Origin: Chitinophagales bacterium
Lineage (GTDB): Bacteria; Bacteroidota; Bacteroidia; Chitinophagales; Saprospiraceae
Assembly (NCBI GenBank): GCA_013298845.1
Contig: JAAFJN010000006.1
Span: forward strand, 62,001 to 126,000
Direction: 5' to 3'
DNA: 64,000 bases
The translations under genes and the position numbers were made by a program. The first letter of the stretch is position 1; each line of letters starts with the position of its first letter. The notes below the pieces were generated by a model that saw only the letters and a program-made list of their open reading frames with translations, was not told the DNA's origin and did no database searches. Shown here in pieces: positions 45,841-54,681 of this stretch.

Positions 45841-47607
45841 TTATTTTTTCAATTTTGTCAAACCATCCACGTAACCGGGACGCAAGGGCGTGTACGTAAA
45901 GTCGAATGCCTTACTGGTAATGATGCGGAACCCTGCGCAGTAGAGATAAACTTCCGGGGTTTCTTCTTGCAGAATAGCCTGGAGTTGTTTGCTCATTTTG
46001 ATGCGTTCGGCTTTGTCGCGGGTGGTTTTTATTTTATCAATTAACGCATCCACCTGTGGGTTGCTAAACCGCATACGGTTATCGCCCTTGGGGGCCAGCG
46101 ATTTGGAGTGGTACGTTTGGGTAAGGTCGGTTTCACCGGGGTGATTAGAAGCCGCGTTGGCCGCCAACTGGAAATTCCCGGCCCTGGTTTCTTCGGTAAT
46201 TTTGTTGATATCCAGCGCCGTTAAGTTGAGTTTAATACCCGCTTTGGCCGCCGAGGTGGTTATGGCATTGGTAATCATATCGCCGGTTCCCACGCCCGAA
46301 GTATTCATAAAACTAAATTCGAGCGATGTTTTTTTGCCGTTAATGACTTTGTCGGCCACCCCATCGCCATCGGTATCGTTCCATCCGGCCTCGGCGAGCA
46401 GGGCTTTGGCTTTGGTAATATCGTAAGGGGTGGGGGTTAAATCTTTGTTGTATGATTCATGGCCGGGGTAAATGGGGCCATTGGTGCGAATGGACATTCC
46501 CAGTTGAATTTCATCCAGAATTTTTTGGTAATCTATCGCGTGGGCAATGGCCTGACGGACTTTTTTATCCGACAAAATAGGGTCGGCGTTATTGATCATG
46601 ATCCGGTTATAAATGGCCGTTGGCTGCATTTTAAAGTTATACGCCTGATTAATACCGGGGTCGGCTTCCAGTTTTTTAAAGTTGGCCGGGGTTAATCCGG
46701 CAATCACGTCTAACTCACCGGAGCGCAGCATATTTACCGCCGCGTCTTCGGTAGCCACTAATTTAAAATGAAGGGTATCGGGGTAGGCGGCAATAAAGGG
46801 TAAAGTTGTAGTGAGTCCATTGGCCCACCAGTCGCTCTTTTTCACCAGCACAACTCCTTGCGCCGGGTCCATAAAGTCGAGGCGGTATGCGCCGCTACCC
46901 GAAACTGTTTTTTTATCGGAGTTGAACGCTGCATCCTGGAAAAAAGTGGTGTGTTCCTGAAGACCTTTGTCTTGCTTGGCCAAGAGTTCGGCTTTTTTAG
47001 GGTCGGCCAGGTCGTTGATGGAAATATTGTCCAGTAACCCATTGGGGTCGTAGTTGTATTTGGGGTAAATGGGCATTTGGCAAAGTGCCTCTACGCCCAG
47101 AAAATAATATTCGGAAAGGTAAACCTTCAGTTTTTTAGGATTGGCGGGATCCAGTTCGGCCCCCCGTAAAAACTCCAGATAAGAGGTAAACGGAGAGGTC
47201 AGCAACGGATTAATAACACACTTATACGAAAAAATAACGTCGGCAGCGGTAATGGGGCTGCCATTATCCCATTTGGCCTCGTCGCGCAACTCAAAAGTGT
47301 ACTCTTGCATTCCTTTGTAAGGGCCATCGGCGGGAACCACCGGTTGGGGGATTTCTTTGATCAACAACGGCGCTATTTCAATGCTATTCGGGTCAAAAAC
47401 CCCGAGCGTTTGAAAAATATTGCCACTCACATAACGAGCATAGCCCGGCCCTTTGAGCAGGGGGCTTAGTTTTTCCACTTTAGCTTCTAATCGCACGTTG
47501 AGTTTATTGGTGCGGGCTTGTTTGGCCGGATCGGTTTGATCGCACGCGGAAAACGCCAAAACAATGCTGGCTGCGATCACTAAATAGGTGGTTAAGTTGT
47601 TGTTCAT
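45841..47607 (-). CDS. Peptide/solute ABC transporter substrate-binding lipoprotein
   Basis: A 588-residue extracellular solute-binding protein, family 5 (OppA/DppA type), with a lipoprotein signal (lipobox FSAC, Cys22). Family segments include FELRDEAKWDNGSPITAADV, GSGAYRLDFM, VRQAIAHAIDYQKI and GPIYPGHESY. Such proteins capture oligopeptides or similar solutes and deliver them to an inner-membrane permease. No permease or ATPase genes lie nearby, so it works with a transporter elsewhere or has another role. Start codon ATG at 47607 abuts the divergent xisH remnant. Confidence 0.92.
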   Translation of the reverse strand: MNNNLTTYLVIAASIVLAFSACDQTDPAKQARTNKLNVRLEAKVEKLSPLLKGPGYARYVSGNIFQTLGVFDPNSIEIAPLLIKEIPQPVVPADGPYKGMQEYTFELRDEAKWDNGSPITAADVIFSYKCVINPLLTSPFTSYLEFLRGAELDPANPKKLKVYLSEYYFLGVEALCQMPIYPKYNYDPNGLLDNISINDLADPKKAELLAKQDKGLQEHTTFFQDAAFNSDKKTVSGSGAYRLDFMDPAQGVVLVKKSDWWANGLTTTLPFIAAYPDTLHFKLVATEDAAVNMLRSGELDVIAGLTPANFKKLEADPGINQAYNFKMQPTAIYNRIMINNADPILSDKKVRQAIAHAIDYQKILDEIQLGMSIRTNGPIYPGHESYNKDLTPTPYDITKAKALLAEAGWNDTDGDGVADKVINGKKTSLEFSFMNTSGVGTGDMITNAITTSAAKAGIKLNLTALDINKITEETRAGNFQLAANAASNHPGETDLTQTYHSKSLAPKGDNRMRFSNPQVDALIDKIKTTRDKAERIKMSKQLQAILQEETPEVYLYCAGFRIITSKAFDFTYTPLRPGYVDGLTKLKK

Positions 47608-47907
47608 GTGAAAGTAAGTTTATTAGTTAAAGCCTCAAAAGTAAGTGTTTTCTGCGATTCTATAATTACATTTGCGAACTACCGTGAAGAATGCTTATTT
47701 TTGCCTAATAATTATGTGCAGTTTAATGACTATTATGTGGCTTTAGAAATGTTAGAACCCAAAAGAGTTTTGTTTCTCGCGGTACCTCAAGATGTTTGGT
47801 TGCGTTTTTTTCAAAAAATAGTTATTCAAAAAGCCATAGCCCGTATTCAGGCTAAAATAATCGTGTATGATCCGTTAACAAACGAAATCAAGCAATGGAT
47901 AAAATAA
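47608..47907 (+). pseudogene. Truncated XisH-like protein
   Basis: The last ~65 codons match the C-terminal half of XisH (PN-rich YVQFNDYYVALEMLEPKRVL, LAVPQDVWLRFF, IIVYDPLTNEIKQWI). Normal XisH is about 135-140 residues. The missing N-terminal half holds its nuclease-like D...ExK core; here the first ~35 codons of the open frame are unrelated sequence that overlaps the divergent gene's upstream region. The frame opens with GTG at 47608, and no credible native start is seen. It overlaps xisI by 13 bases, the usual arrangement. Probably a deletion remnant. Confidence 0.75.
47667..47674 (+). promoter_or_regulatory. -7 box within the xisH remnant
   Basis: TACATTTG, a full TAnnTTTG match on the plus strand. 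It could drive the xisH remnant and xisI. Its position within the frame argues that the frame upstream of it is not the native start of xisH. Confidence 0.45.
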
Positions 47908-48239
47908 AAAAATATCAAGATGTGATTATCGGTTTTTTACACTTCTATCACACGGAATCTGGAGGTAGCCGCCCCGATTCTCCCATTAAACATCGCATAC
48001 TGATTGATCGGGAAAACAACAGTTTTCAACTTTTGTCAGCGGGCTGGAGCAATCAAAACTATATTTTTGGCCCAATTTTTCACTTCGATATTATTGATGG
48101 AAAGATATGGATGCAATGCAATAATACCGAATGGGAAGTTGTAGATTACCTGATGGAACACGGAGTAGATCGTTCCGATATTGTACTGGGTTTTGTGCGC
48201 CCGGAGGCCCGTCCCTACACTGGATTTGCAGTAGCATAA
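47895..48239 (+). CDS. xisI: XisI family protein
   Basis: A 114-residue complete XisI homologue: MDKIKKYQDVIIGFL at the N-terminus, NSFQLLSAGWSNQNYIFG, FHFDIIDGKIWMQCNNTEWEV and a C-terminus IVLGFVRPEARPYTGFAVA. XisH and XisI were named as factors controlling excision of the fdxN element in heterocystous cyanobacteria, but the pair is widespread in genomes lacking that element and behaves like a mobile two-gene module. Here XisI is intact while its partner is truncated. It ends one base before the end of the convergent gene. Confidence 0.88.
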   Translation: MDKIKKYQDVIIGFLHFYHTESGGSRPDSPIKHRILIDRENNSFQLLSAGWSNQNYIFGPIFHFDIIDGKIWMQCNNTEWEVVDYLMEHGVDRSDIVLGFVRPEARPYTGFAVA

Positions 48240-49850
48240 CTACTTATCCAGATAGGTCTCCCCTTCCATATTCACCCACCCCTTACGCCCATTGGGCATT
48301 GTGATTCGGGCAAAAAAATATTCAAAAGGTTGGATTTCGGCAAATTTACCCTCCGTCATACCCGGAAAAACACCCAATAACCCGTTTTTTTTGAACAATA
48401 GCAACGCATTGTAGCCCATATTTTGTACCCAATCGGCTTTTTCGAGTAAAATCGTTTTTTGTAAAAGACGGTTCGGGCCTGTTTCGAGCCGCAGCAAATC
48501 ATACCGCTGGTCCGCTCGTCGCGCTACAACGGGCTGGTAAAGGGAAGCCCCGAAATCGCCGCCCCAGTAAGAACCAAAAGTGTACTTAAATACCGGTTCC
48601 CCGTTTAAAAACGTATAATTAACGTATGCAATCTGGTCGTCGCTTTGGGCTGGCAACACGTACGTCTCGGAACGCCCGGCGGTCGCTGTTCCCTCTCTAT
48701 GGCACCGAATTTCCCATTGCCCCGCCGTTTGAACCAGGCTATCGGTGTAATAATCAACGGTGCCGCATACCTCCACCACCGGGAGCGGAGGGTGTTCATC
48801 GGCCCGGATGCCGCCCGTAAGCGTCCACCAGTAAAATTGGTTCCCAATTAATACCCGGATCCCCGCACCCGATGCCCAGCGCGCATCCAAAGCCCGAATA
48901 ACCGGATCGTTTTTATCCCTCGGATACACCAATCGCCCCAAACCGTCGTAGAGGTGGTATTGGCCATCGGGCAGTTGAACGGCCAGGCAGGACGGGTACA
49001 TATCCACGGATTTGGCCGATTGTACCAAAATCTGACCCGTTCTGGCGTTTTGGACGGACAAATACGCGCCGTTTTGTAGGGTGTCAAACTGCTCCGACAG
49101 CCGCCAATTTTCCCTCAAAGCCCATTTGGCGTATTGTGGTTGGGGCATTTTTACAAATTTCCAGCCGCAATTAACGCCGGTACACCGATCGGCGAGTCCC
49201 AGTTGGGGGCCTTCGCTGGTAACGATGATATAACCGCAGTATTCGCCGTCTTTTTCGTCAAAAAGCAGGGCAAAGGGGATGTTTTTATTCAAATGCAACA
49301 ACACCACCGTGTAGGTTTCGTAATCACCGGTAAGCCATTGCTGAAAGCCGTCGTGGAAAAGTAAGGGTTCATTTTGTTGGATAAACCGCGCTGGTTCGTC
49401 GGCCTCGGAAAAATTACGAAGGCTCAACGCCAGTGGGCGATAATTGGCCGATACCGCTCGGTGGGGGCTACCAATTTCAAACAACTGTAATTGCTGATCG
49501 TCGTCGCGGTACATAAAAGCACCGCCGCTCAATTGCCGCCAAAAGGCCGCGTCCGATTGTTTTTTTAGCCGTTGAACCGAGTGGGGCTGGTAATCGTCCA
49601 ATTCTTCCGGAAATACTTCGATGCTGTCTATTTCGATAAAAGCCCGGTCGGAAATGGGGAATCCTTCGTTTTTTATTTTTTGACTAACCAATTCAATAAA
49701 ATCCATTTGCAGCGGATCTTCTTCGCCGGGGGTAAAAAACAACAAATTGCCGTCGAGGGTGGCGAATTGTTTGGCCTTAAAATGGGGTGCTGATTGAGCC
49801 AATAAATGGGTATTCGACAGCAAAAGGAAGGGTAAAATAAGGTATTTCAT
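48240..49850 (-). CDS. Secreted protein of unknown function
   Basis: A 536-residue protein with a signal peptide (MKYLILPFLLLSNTHLLAQ). The body is beta-rich with repeated GLGRLVYPR-like and LLGVFPGM segments, vaguely like WG-repeat proteins, but no domain is certain. The last line of the protein (TMPNGRKGWVNMEGETYL) resembles a WG/KWG-type repeat. The frame extends to 49934, but the start at 49850 gives the signal peptide and lies just downstream of a -7 box. Function unknown. Confidence 0.65.
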   Translation of the reverse strand: MKYLILPFLLLSNTHLLAQSAPHFKAKQFATLDGNLLFFTPGEEDPLQMDFIELVSQKIKNEGFPISDRAFIEIDSIEVFPEELDDYQPHSVQRLKKQSDAAFWRQLSGGAFMYRDDDQQLQLFEIGSPHRAVSANYRPLALSLRNFSEADEPARFIQQNEPLLFHDGFQQWLTGDYETYTVVLLHLNKNIPFALLFDEKDGEYCGYIIVTSEGPQLGLADRCTGVNCGWKFVKMPQPQYAKWALRENWRLSEQFDTLQNGAYLSVQNARTGQILVQSAKSVDMYPSCLAVQLPDGQYHLYDGLGRLVYPRDKNDPVIRALDARWASGAGIRVLIGNQFYWWTLTGGIRADEHPPLPVVEVCGTVDYYTDSLVQTAGQWEIRCHREGTATAGRSETYVLPAQSDDQIAYVNYTFLNGEPVFKYTFGSYWGGDFGASLYQPVVARRADQRYDLLRLETGPNRLLQKTILLEKADWVQNMGYNALLLFKKNGLLGVFPGMTEGKFAEIQPFEYFFARITMPNGRKGWVNMEGETYLDK

Positions 49851-49857
49851 AGCCGGA

Positions 49858-49865
49858 CAAAGGTA
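49858..49865 (-). promoter_or_regulatory. -7 box overlapping an upstream terminator
   Basis: TACCTTTG on the minus strand, seven bases before the ATG at 49850. It abuts the T run of the terminator at 49871-49900, so one gene's end and the next gene's promoter are nearly superimposed. The implied leader is only a few bases. Confidence 0.55.
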
Positions 49866-49867
49866 TA

Positions 49868-49900
49868 AAAAAAGCCACTTCCTGGAGAGGAGGTGGCTTT
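49868..49900 (-). terminator. Terminator of the 75-residue protein gene
   Basis: A 13-bp stem, AAAGCCACTTCCT paired with AGGAGGTGGCTTT with one G-T pair, 4-base loop, followed on the minus strand by a T run. Confidence 0.85.
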
Positions 49901-49926
49901 TGCGCAGTATCGGGATCAACCAGATA

Positions 49927-50154
49927 TTAACCAAGGGTATTTTGCGCGCTGTATTGACGAATGCGGTTCAACACGTCGGTGGATGGGTTGAACATTGCTT
50001 TGGGAAGTTGCGCTTTAGCGGTGAGCATTTCAGTGTAAGTAGCGCGTAATTCCGAATTTTGCTCCAGTAATTTGGAGGTCAAAAAAGCGTCTTCAGCAGG
50101 TAAATCGTGGTAGAGGAACTGCGTAAGTGCATCAAGTGTAAGACTTTCATCCAT
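49927..50154 (-). CDS. Small conserved protein of unknown function
   Basis: A 75-residue cytoplasmic, mostly helical protein (LDALTQFLYHDLPAEDAF ... AQLPKAMFNPSTDVLNRI). It resembles short Bacteroidota proteins with an anti-sigma-factor-like zinc-free N-terminal helix bundle, but the match is too weak to name. It has its own terminator and lies downstream of the rpsA locus in the same direction. Confidence 0.6.
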   Translation of the reverse strand: MDESLTLDALTQFLYHDLPAEDAFLTSKLLEQNSELRATYTEMLTAKAQLPKAMFNPSTDVLNRIRQYSAQNTLG

Positions 50155-50232
50155 AGGCTATTCTATTGTTTGTAAAATTTTCGATTAAAACAACGCACTA
50201 CGGGTGAATATTGTTTGGAAAAAAAAAATTAA

Positions 50233-50391
50233 CAGTCGGGTCGCCCCGACGTTGCCCCAACGGTATTCGGCAAAAACACAAAAGGCGGCCACATGGGCCG
50301 CCTTTTGGCGTTCGTTAGGGAACTTAGACTAAAAGGTCGCTTTAGATTTCGTTACAGAACCACCGGGCGACCACAAGGGTCGCCCCGACGG
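50233..50391. repeat. Hairpins and a repeated 14-mer downstream of rpsA
   Basis: Three stems: GTCGGG-tcgc-CCCGAC at 50235-50250; AAAGGCGGCC paired with GGCCGCCTTT at 50280-50303, a likely terminator; and GGGCGACC-acaa-GGGTCGCCC at 50365-50385. The 14-mer GGGTCGCCCCGACG occurs at both ends (50238 and 50378). The third stem resembles the GGGCGACCACAAGGTCGCCC palindrome seen in many unrelated genomes. Confidence 0.65.
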
Positions 50392-52470
50392 CTAGTCTTC
50401 TTTACCGAACTGCTCTTTCAACTGAGCCAAAGCAGCGAGGTCACCGAGGGTTTCCTTTTCTACTTTGCTTTGAACGTTAACAATAGCGGCGTGCGTTTCG
50501 CTGGCCTCTTTTGTACGCTCGGCTTTTACCTGCGTTTCCGCTTTAGATTTCAAATCCTCGAGGTAACGCGTGTGAGAAACCAGGATACGGCGCTCATCTT
50601 TGTTAAACTCGATTACTTTAACGGTAACAACTTCACCGGGTTCAACTACCTGGTTGTCGTCTTTGCGGATATGCTTAGAAGGTGCGAATGCTTCCAAACC
50701 TTGTGGCATTTGGAAAGTAGCACCTTTGTCGTCGCGCTTCAATACAGTTGCTTCGTGGTAAGAACCCGTGTAGAATACTGTTTCGAAGTTATCCCAAGGG
50801 TTATCCTGGGTTTGTTTGTGGCCGAGGCTGATTTGACGCTTTTCTTTGTCAATGTCCAACACCACTACTTCAAGGTCGCTGCCTGGTTTAGTGAATTCGC
50901 TGGGGTGCGCGTAACGCTTGGTCCAACTCAAATCACTAATGTGCACCATACCGCCGATACCGTCTTGTAATTCAACGAAGATACCGTAGTTCGTGATGTT
51001 TTTCACCGTTCCTTTGAAGCGGGCACCGGCTGGGAAGCGGGTGTCGATGTCACTCCAGGGATCTTCGGTGATTTGTTTGATAGAAAGCGACATTTTGCGC
51101 TCGTTGCGATCGAGGCTCACCACGCGGGCTTCTACCTCCTGGTTCATTTTGAAGAACTCCTTCGCGTTTACGTTTTGGCTGCCCCAAGAGATTTCGCTAA
51201 TGTGGATCAGACCTTCTACGCCCGGTTGGATTTCAACAAATGCGCCGTACTCTTCGATGTTAACGATTTTACCGGTAACCAAAGAACCTTCCACCACTTC
51301 AGGAGCGAGTACGTCCCATGGGTGTGGCGTGAGTTGTTTGAGACCAAGGCTGATCCGTTTTTTGTTCTCATCGAAGTCGAGCACCACCACGTTAACGCGT
51401 TGGTTGAGGCTAAGTGCTTCACTTGGGTGTTGGATACGGCCCCAGCTAATATCAGTGATATAAAGGAGACCATCAACGCCACCGAGGTCGAGGAACGCAC
51501 CGAAGTCGGTAATGTTTTTAACGATACCTTCGAGTACCTGACCTTTGTCGAGGCTGGCGAGGATATGTTCGCGCTGTTCGGCGAGATCGCTTTCGATCAA
51601 CGCTTTGTGCGATACTACGGCATTTTTAATGGTTTCGTTTACCTTCACCACTTTAAATTCCATTACCTTGTTGAGGTATTGGTCGTAGTCCACTACGGGT
51701 TTGATGTCAATTTGTGAACCGGGGAGGAACGTTTCGAGACCATTACAGTCCACGATCAAACCACCTTTGGTTTTGCTGATAACGGTACCACGAATGATAG
51801 AACCGTTTTTGAAAGAATCCACGATGCTTTCCCAAGCGCGAAGGATTTTAGCCTTTTTGCGGGAGAGACCGAGGTTACCTTGCTTACCTTCGGGGCTTTC
51901 TACGTAGATTTCCACTTCGTCACCTGCTTTCAAATCAGGCGTGTCGCGGAATTCGTTCATAGGTACCAAGCCGTCACTTTTGTAGTTGATGTCCAATACT
52001 ACATCGCCACCGCTGATGGCCGAAACTCTACCGCGAATAACGGAGTTTTCTTCGATGTTGGTAATGGTCGCATCGTACTTGGACAACAGTTCAGACTTTT
52101 CGTCTTTGGAGTAGATCAGCGCACCGCGCTTGTCCATGTTCCAGTTGAAGTCGTCGTGAGCACCACCGGCGGCCAACAATGGCTCAGCCACGAGGAGTTC
52201 GATTTCTTCGTCGTCCTCTTCTTTGATGGGTTCTTCTGCTTTTTTAGCAACAACCGGTTCGTCTTCAACGTCGTCGGCTACGTCTTCGGCAACATCCGCC
52301 GCTACGTCGTCCGTTGCGTCTTCTACAACGTCAGTCGCTACGTCTTCTACAACCGCTTCGATTGTTTCTTCGGCAACTGTTTCAGCCGCAGTTTCGGTAA
52401 CCTCTTCAGATGCGCTGGTTACTTCTTCTTGCTGGTCTTGGGTTAATTCTTTTTCGTCGTCTAACAACAT
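50392..52470 (-). CDS. rpsA: 30S ribosomal protein S1
   Basis: A 692-residue S1 with six OB-fold S1 domains, from the first (ENSVIRGRVSAISGGDVVLD, about residue 138) to the sixth (GSYHEATVLKRDDKGATFQM, about 568). S1 helps mRNAs bind the 30S subunit. An unusually long, acidic N-terminal extension of about 105 residues, built of Val/Ala/Glu/Asp/Thr repeats (VVEDATDDVAADVAEDVADD), precedes the first domain and makes it longer than the ~600-residue norm. Start at 52470 is supported by a -7 box at 52623-52630. Confidence 0.95.
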   Translation of the reverse strand: MLLDDEKELTQDQQEEVTSASEEVTETAAETVAEETIEAVVEDVATDVVEDATDDVAADVAEDVADDVEDEPVVAKKAEEPIKEEDDEEIELLVAEPLLAAGGAHDDFNWNMDKRGALIYSKDEKSELLSKYDATITNIEENSVIRGRVSAISGGDVVLDINYKSDGLVPMNEFRDTPDLKAGDEVEIYVESPEGKQGNLGLSRKKAKILRAWESIVDSFKNGSIIRGTVISKTKGGLIVDCNGLETFLPGSQIDIKPVVDYDQYLNKVMEFKVVKVNETIKNAVVSHKALIESDLAEQREHILASLDKGQVLEGIVKNITDFGAFLDLGGVDGLLYITDISWGRIQHPSEALSLNQRVNVVVLDFDENKKRISLGLKQLTPHPWDVLAPEVVEGSLVTGKIVNIEEYGAFVEIQPGVEGLIHISEISWGSQNVNAKEFFKMNQEVEARVVSLDRNERKMSLSIKQITEDPWSDIDTRFPAGARFKGTVKNITNYGIFVELQDGIGGMVHISDLSWTKRYAHPSEFTKPGSDLEVVVLDIDKEKRQISLGHKQTQDNPWDNFETVFYTGSYHEATVLKRDDKGATFQMPQGLEAFAPSKHIRKDDNQVVEPGEVVTVKVIEFNKDERRILVSHTRYLEDLKSKAETQVKAERTKEASETHAAIVNVQSKVEKETLGDLAALAQLKEQFGKED

Positions 52471-52622
52471 AATATATATAGGATTGCTTCAGTTGGGAAT
52501 TGGGTCTTTTGACGAGAAAAACCCGTCAAAATTTGCTTAAAATGTACAATTATTTGGCATCACTTGTGGGGCGATACCTTTACCCCGCGATTTTGTAAAA
52601 TAAAGTTTTTCAAAAAAGCCCG

Positions 52623-52630
52623 CAAAGGTA
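52623..52630 (-). promoter_or_regulatory. -7 box of rpsA
   Basis: CAAAGGTA on the plus strand reads TACCTTTG on the minus strand, giving a leader of about 150 bases before the rpsA start. Confidence 0.6.
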
Positions 52631-52723
52631 CTTATTATTCCCATAAGAAAACGCTTTTTTTCAAAAAAATATCTGTTTATACGTTTCAAATACCTTTACG
52701 TCTATAAGTCTCCAACAAAACGC

Positions 52724-52731
52724 TACTTTTG
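52724..52731 (+). promoter_or_regulatory. -7 box of the subtilase gene
   Basis: TACTTTTG, a full TAnnTTTG match 69 bases before the ATG at 52801. The 330-base divergent spacer between rpsA and the subtilase holds this box and the opposing rpsA box and nothing else recognised. Confidence 0.55.
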
Positions 52732-52800
52732 CGCGTTTTTGGTGTCTATTTCATTTTATTTCACAACATCGTTTAACCATAAATTTTTATCAAAATAGCA

Positions 52801-54498
52801 ATGAATTTTAAGTTAAAAACGCTGATTGCGGCGCTTATTCTCGCCCTTTCCTCCGCTCAGGCGCAACAAAAAGCCCCTGAAAACTGGTTTACCCTCGACC
52901 CCGGCACCGATAAAGTAGCCGGTACCGGCGCTGATGCCGCGCTCAAAACGCTGAAAGAAAAAGGCAAAAAAGGCCAAACCATTATTGTCGCTGTTCTCGA
53001 CTCCGGCGTTGATGCCGACCACGAAGACCTCAAACCCATTATGTGGGTAAATCCCAATGAAGTACCCAACAACGGTATTGACGAAGATGGTAACGGTTAC
53101 GTGGACGATATCCACGGCTGGAACTTTATCGGGGGCAAAGACGGCAAAAACGTCCACCACGATACCTACGAACTCACCCGCGAATACGTGCGCCTCAAAA
53201 ACCGCTTCGCTGGGACCGAGCCTGCCAAATTGTACGGCGACGCTAAAAAAGAATACGCTTACTACGAAGAAATTAAAAAAGCGTTTGAAGAGCGCCGCGC
53301 CGAAGCCGAAGAGCAAAAAGCGGGCATGGAAAGCCAATTTGCCAAAGTCGGCAACGCTTTCGCCGCCGCTCAAAAGGCATTGAACAAAAAAGAAATCGTG
53401 GAAGCCGATATGGAGGCATTGAAAAAAGCGGACAAAGACGCCGCTACTACCCTCGAAAAACTCTTTAAAAACGGTGTAACCCAAGCCGATTTTGAAGAGC
53501 AAAAAGCCGAAGCCCTCGAATATTTCAACGGCCAACTCAACTACGGCCTCAACCCCGATTATAACCCCCGCACCATCGTGGGCGATAACCCCAACGACGT
53601 GAACGAACGTTTTTACGGCAACAACGACGTGCAAGGCCCCGACGCCTTCCACGGTACCCACGTAGCCGGTATCATCGCGGCCGTGCGCAACAACGACATC
53701 GGTATCCGGGGCGTGGCCGATAACGTGCGCATTATGAGTGTACGTTGCGTACCCGACGGCGACGAGCGCGACAAAGACGTGGCCAATGCCATTCGTTACG
53801 CCGTAGACAACGGTGCCAGCATCATCAATATGTCTTTTGGTAAAGGCTACAGCCCCAACAAAAAACTCGTGGACGATGCCATTAAATACGCCGAAGAACA
53901 CGACGTTTTGTTGATTCACGCGGCCGGTAACGACGCCGAAAACAACGATACCGACCCGAATTTCCCGAACGATATGTACGCCGAACCCATGAAAAAAGGT
54001 TTGTTTGGCAAACAAAAAAATGCCACCAACTGGATGGAAATTGGTGCTTTGAGTTGGAAATCGGGCGAAAAGCGCGTGGCGAGTTTCTCTAACTACGGTA
54101 AAAAGAACGTGGACTTGTTCTCACCCGGCGTAGCCATTTATTCTACCATTCCGGGCAGCAAATACGGCAACGCCCAAGGTACATCCATGGCGGCTCCGGC
54201 GGCAGCGGGTGTAGCGGCTATTCTCCGCGCACATTACCCCGAATTGTCGGCAGAGCAGGTACGCGAAGTAATGATGAAATCGGTAGTACCCCAAAACGAC
54301 GCTGAGGTATTCAAGCCCGGCACCACCGAAAAAGTCAACTTTAGTGAACTGTGCGCCAGCGGTGGTGTAGTGAGCGCGACCAACGCCGTGGCATTGGCCG
54401 ATAAAACCAAAGCCAAACGCAACAAAAAGGCCATCTGGCGCGACGCTGGTTTGGGCAAAATGGTGAAAATTAAAGCCAAAGACGGCGGTAAAGCGTAG
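52801..54498 (+). CDS. Subtilisin-like serine protease (S8 family)
   Basis: A 565-residue secreted subtilase with a signal peptide (LIAALILALSSAQAQ). The triad is intact: D67 in VAVLDSGVDADHED, H284 in HGTHVAGIIAA and S462 in GTSMAAPAAAG. Between D67 and H284 there are about 215 residues, against about 35-60 in typical subtilases; the extra part is a charged, Lys/Glu/Ala-rich helical insertion (about 110-245). Such insertions occur in related Bacteroidota proteases. No T9SS tail is present, so it probably stays in the periplasm. A strong terminator follows. Confidence 0.93.
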   Translation: MNFKLKTLIAALILALSSAQAQQKAPENWFTLDPGTDKVAGTGADAALKTLKEKGKKGQTIIVAVLDSGVDADHEDLKPIMWVNPNEVPNNGIDEDGNGYVDDIHGWNFIGGKDGKNVHHDTYELTREYVRLKNRFAGTEPAKLYGDAKKEYAYYEEIKKAFEERRAEAEEQKAGMESQFAKVGNAFAAAQKALNKKEIVEADMEALKKADKDAATTLEKLFKNGVTQADFEEQKAEALEYFNGQLNYGLNPDYNPRTIVGDNPNDVNERFYGNNDVQGPDAFHGTHVAGIIAAVRNNDIGIRGVADNVRIMSVRCVPDGDERDKDVANAIRYAVDNGASIINMSFGKGYSPNKKLVDDAIKYAEEHDVLLIHAAGNDAENNDTDPNFPNDMYAEPMKKGLFGKQKNATNWMEIGALSWKSGEKRVASFSNYGKKNVDLFSPGVAIYSTIPGSKYGNAQGTSMAAPAAAGVAAILRAHYPELSAEQVREVMMKSVVPQNDAEVFKPGTTEKVNFSELCASGGVVSATNAVALADKTKAKRNKKAIWRDAGLGKMVKIKAKDGGKA

Positions 54499-54580
54499 TT
54501 TTTAGGTTTTTATACTTCGACTCAGCAGGTTTTGTGCATGAGCATACACAAAAACAGGCGATGCTCGGTATAAATAAACG

Positions 54581-54626
54581 ACGGGCCACAAATATTGCAA
54601 ATTTGCAGTGTTTGTGGCCCGTTTTG
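54581..54626 (+). terminator. Terminator of the subtilase gene
   Basis: Stem ACGGGCCACAAA paired with TTTGTGGCCCGT (54581-54622) with an inner TGCAAATTTGCA palindrome, then TTTTG. Confidence 0.75.
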
Positions 54627-54681
54627 CATTTGGCAATAAAAGTCTCCAATAAATCTTAGAGTGTCTTTTTCAATTAACTTT

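Noticed and set aside
47608-47720. Native xisH start at GTG 47608
   Set aside because: The first ~35 codons have no similarity to XisH and overlap the presumed promoter region of the divergent gene; the -7 box at 47667 lies inside them.
50293-52446. Plus-strand frames opposite rpsA (for example 51073-51717)
   Set aside because: Shadows of S1; codon use mirrors the S1 frame and there is no start-region support.
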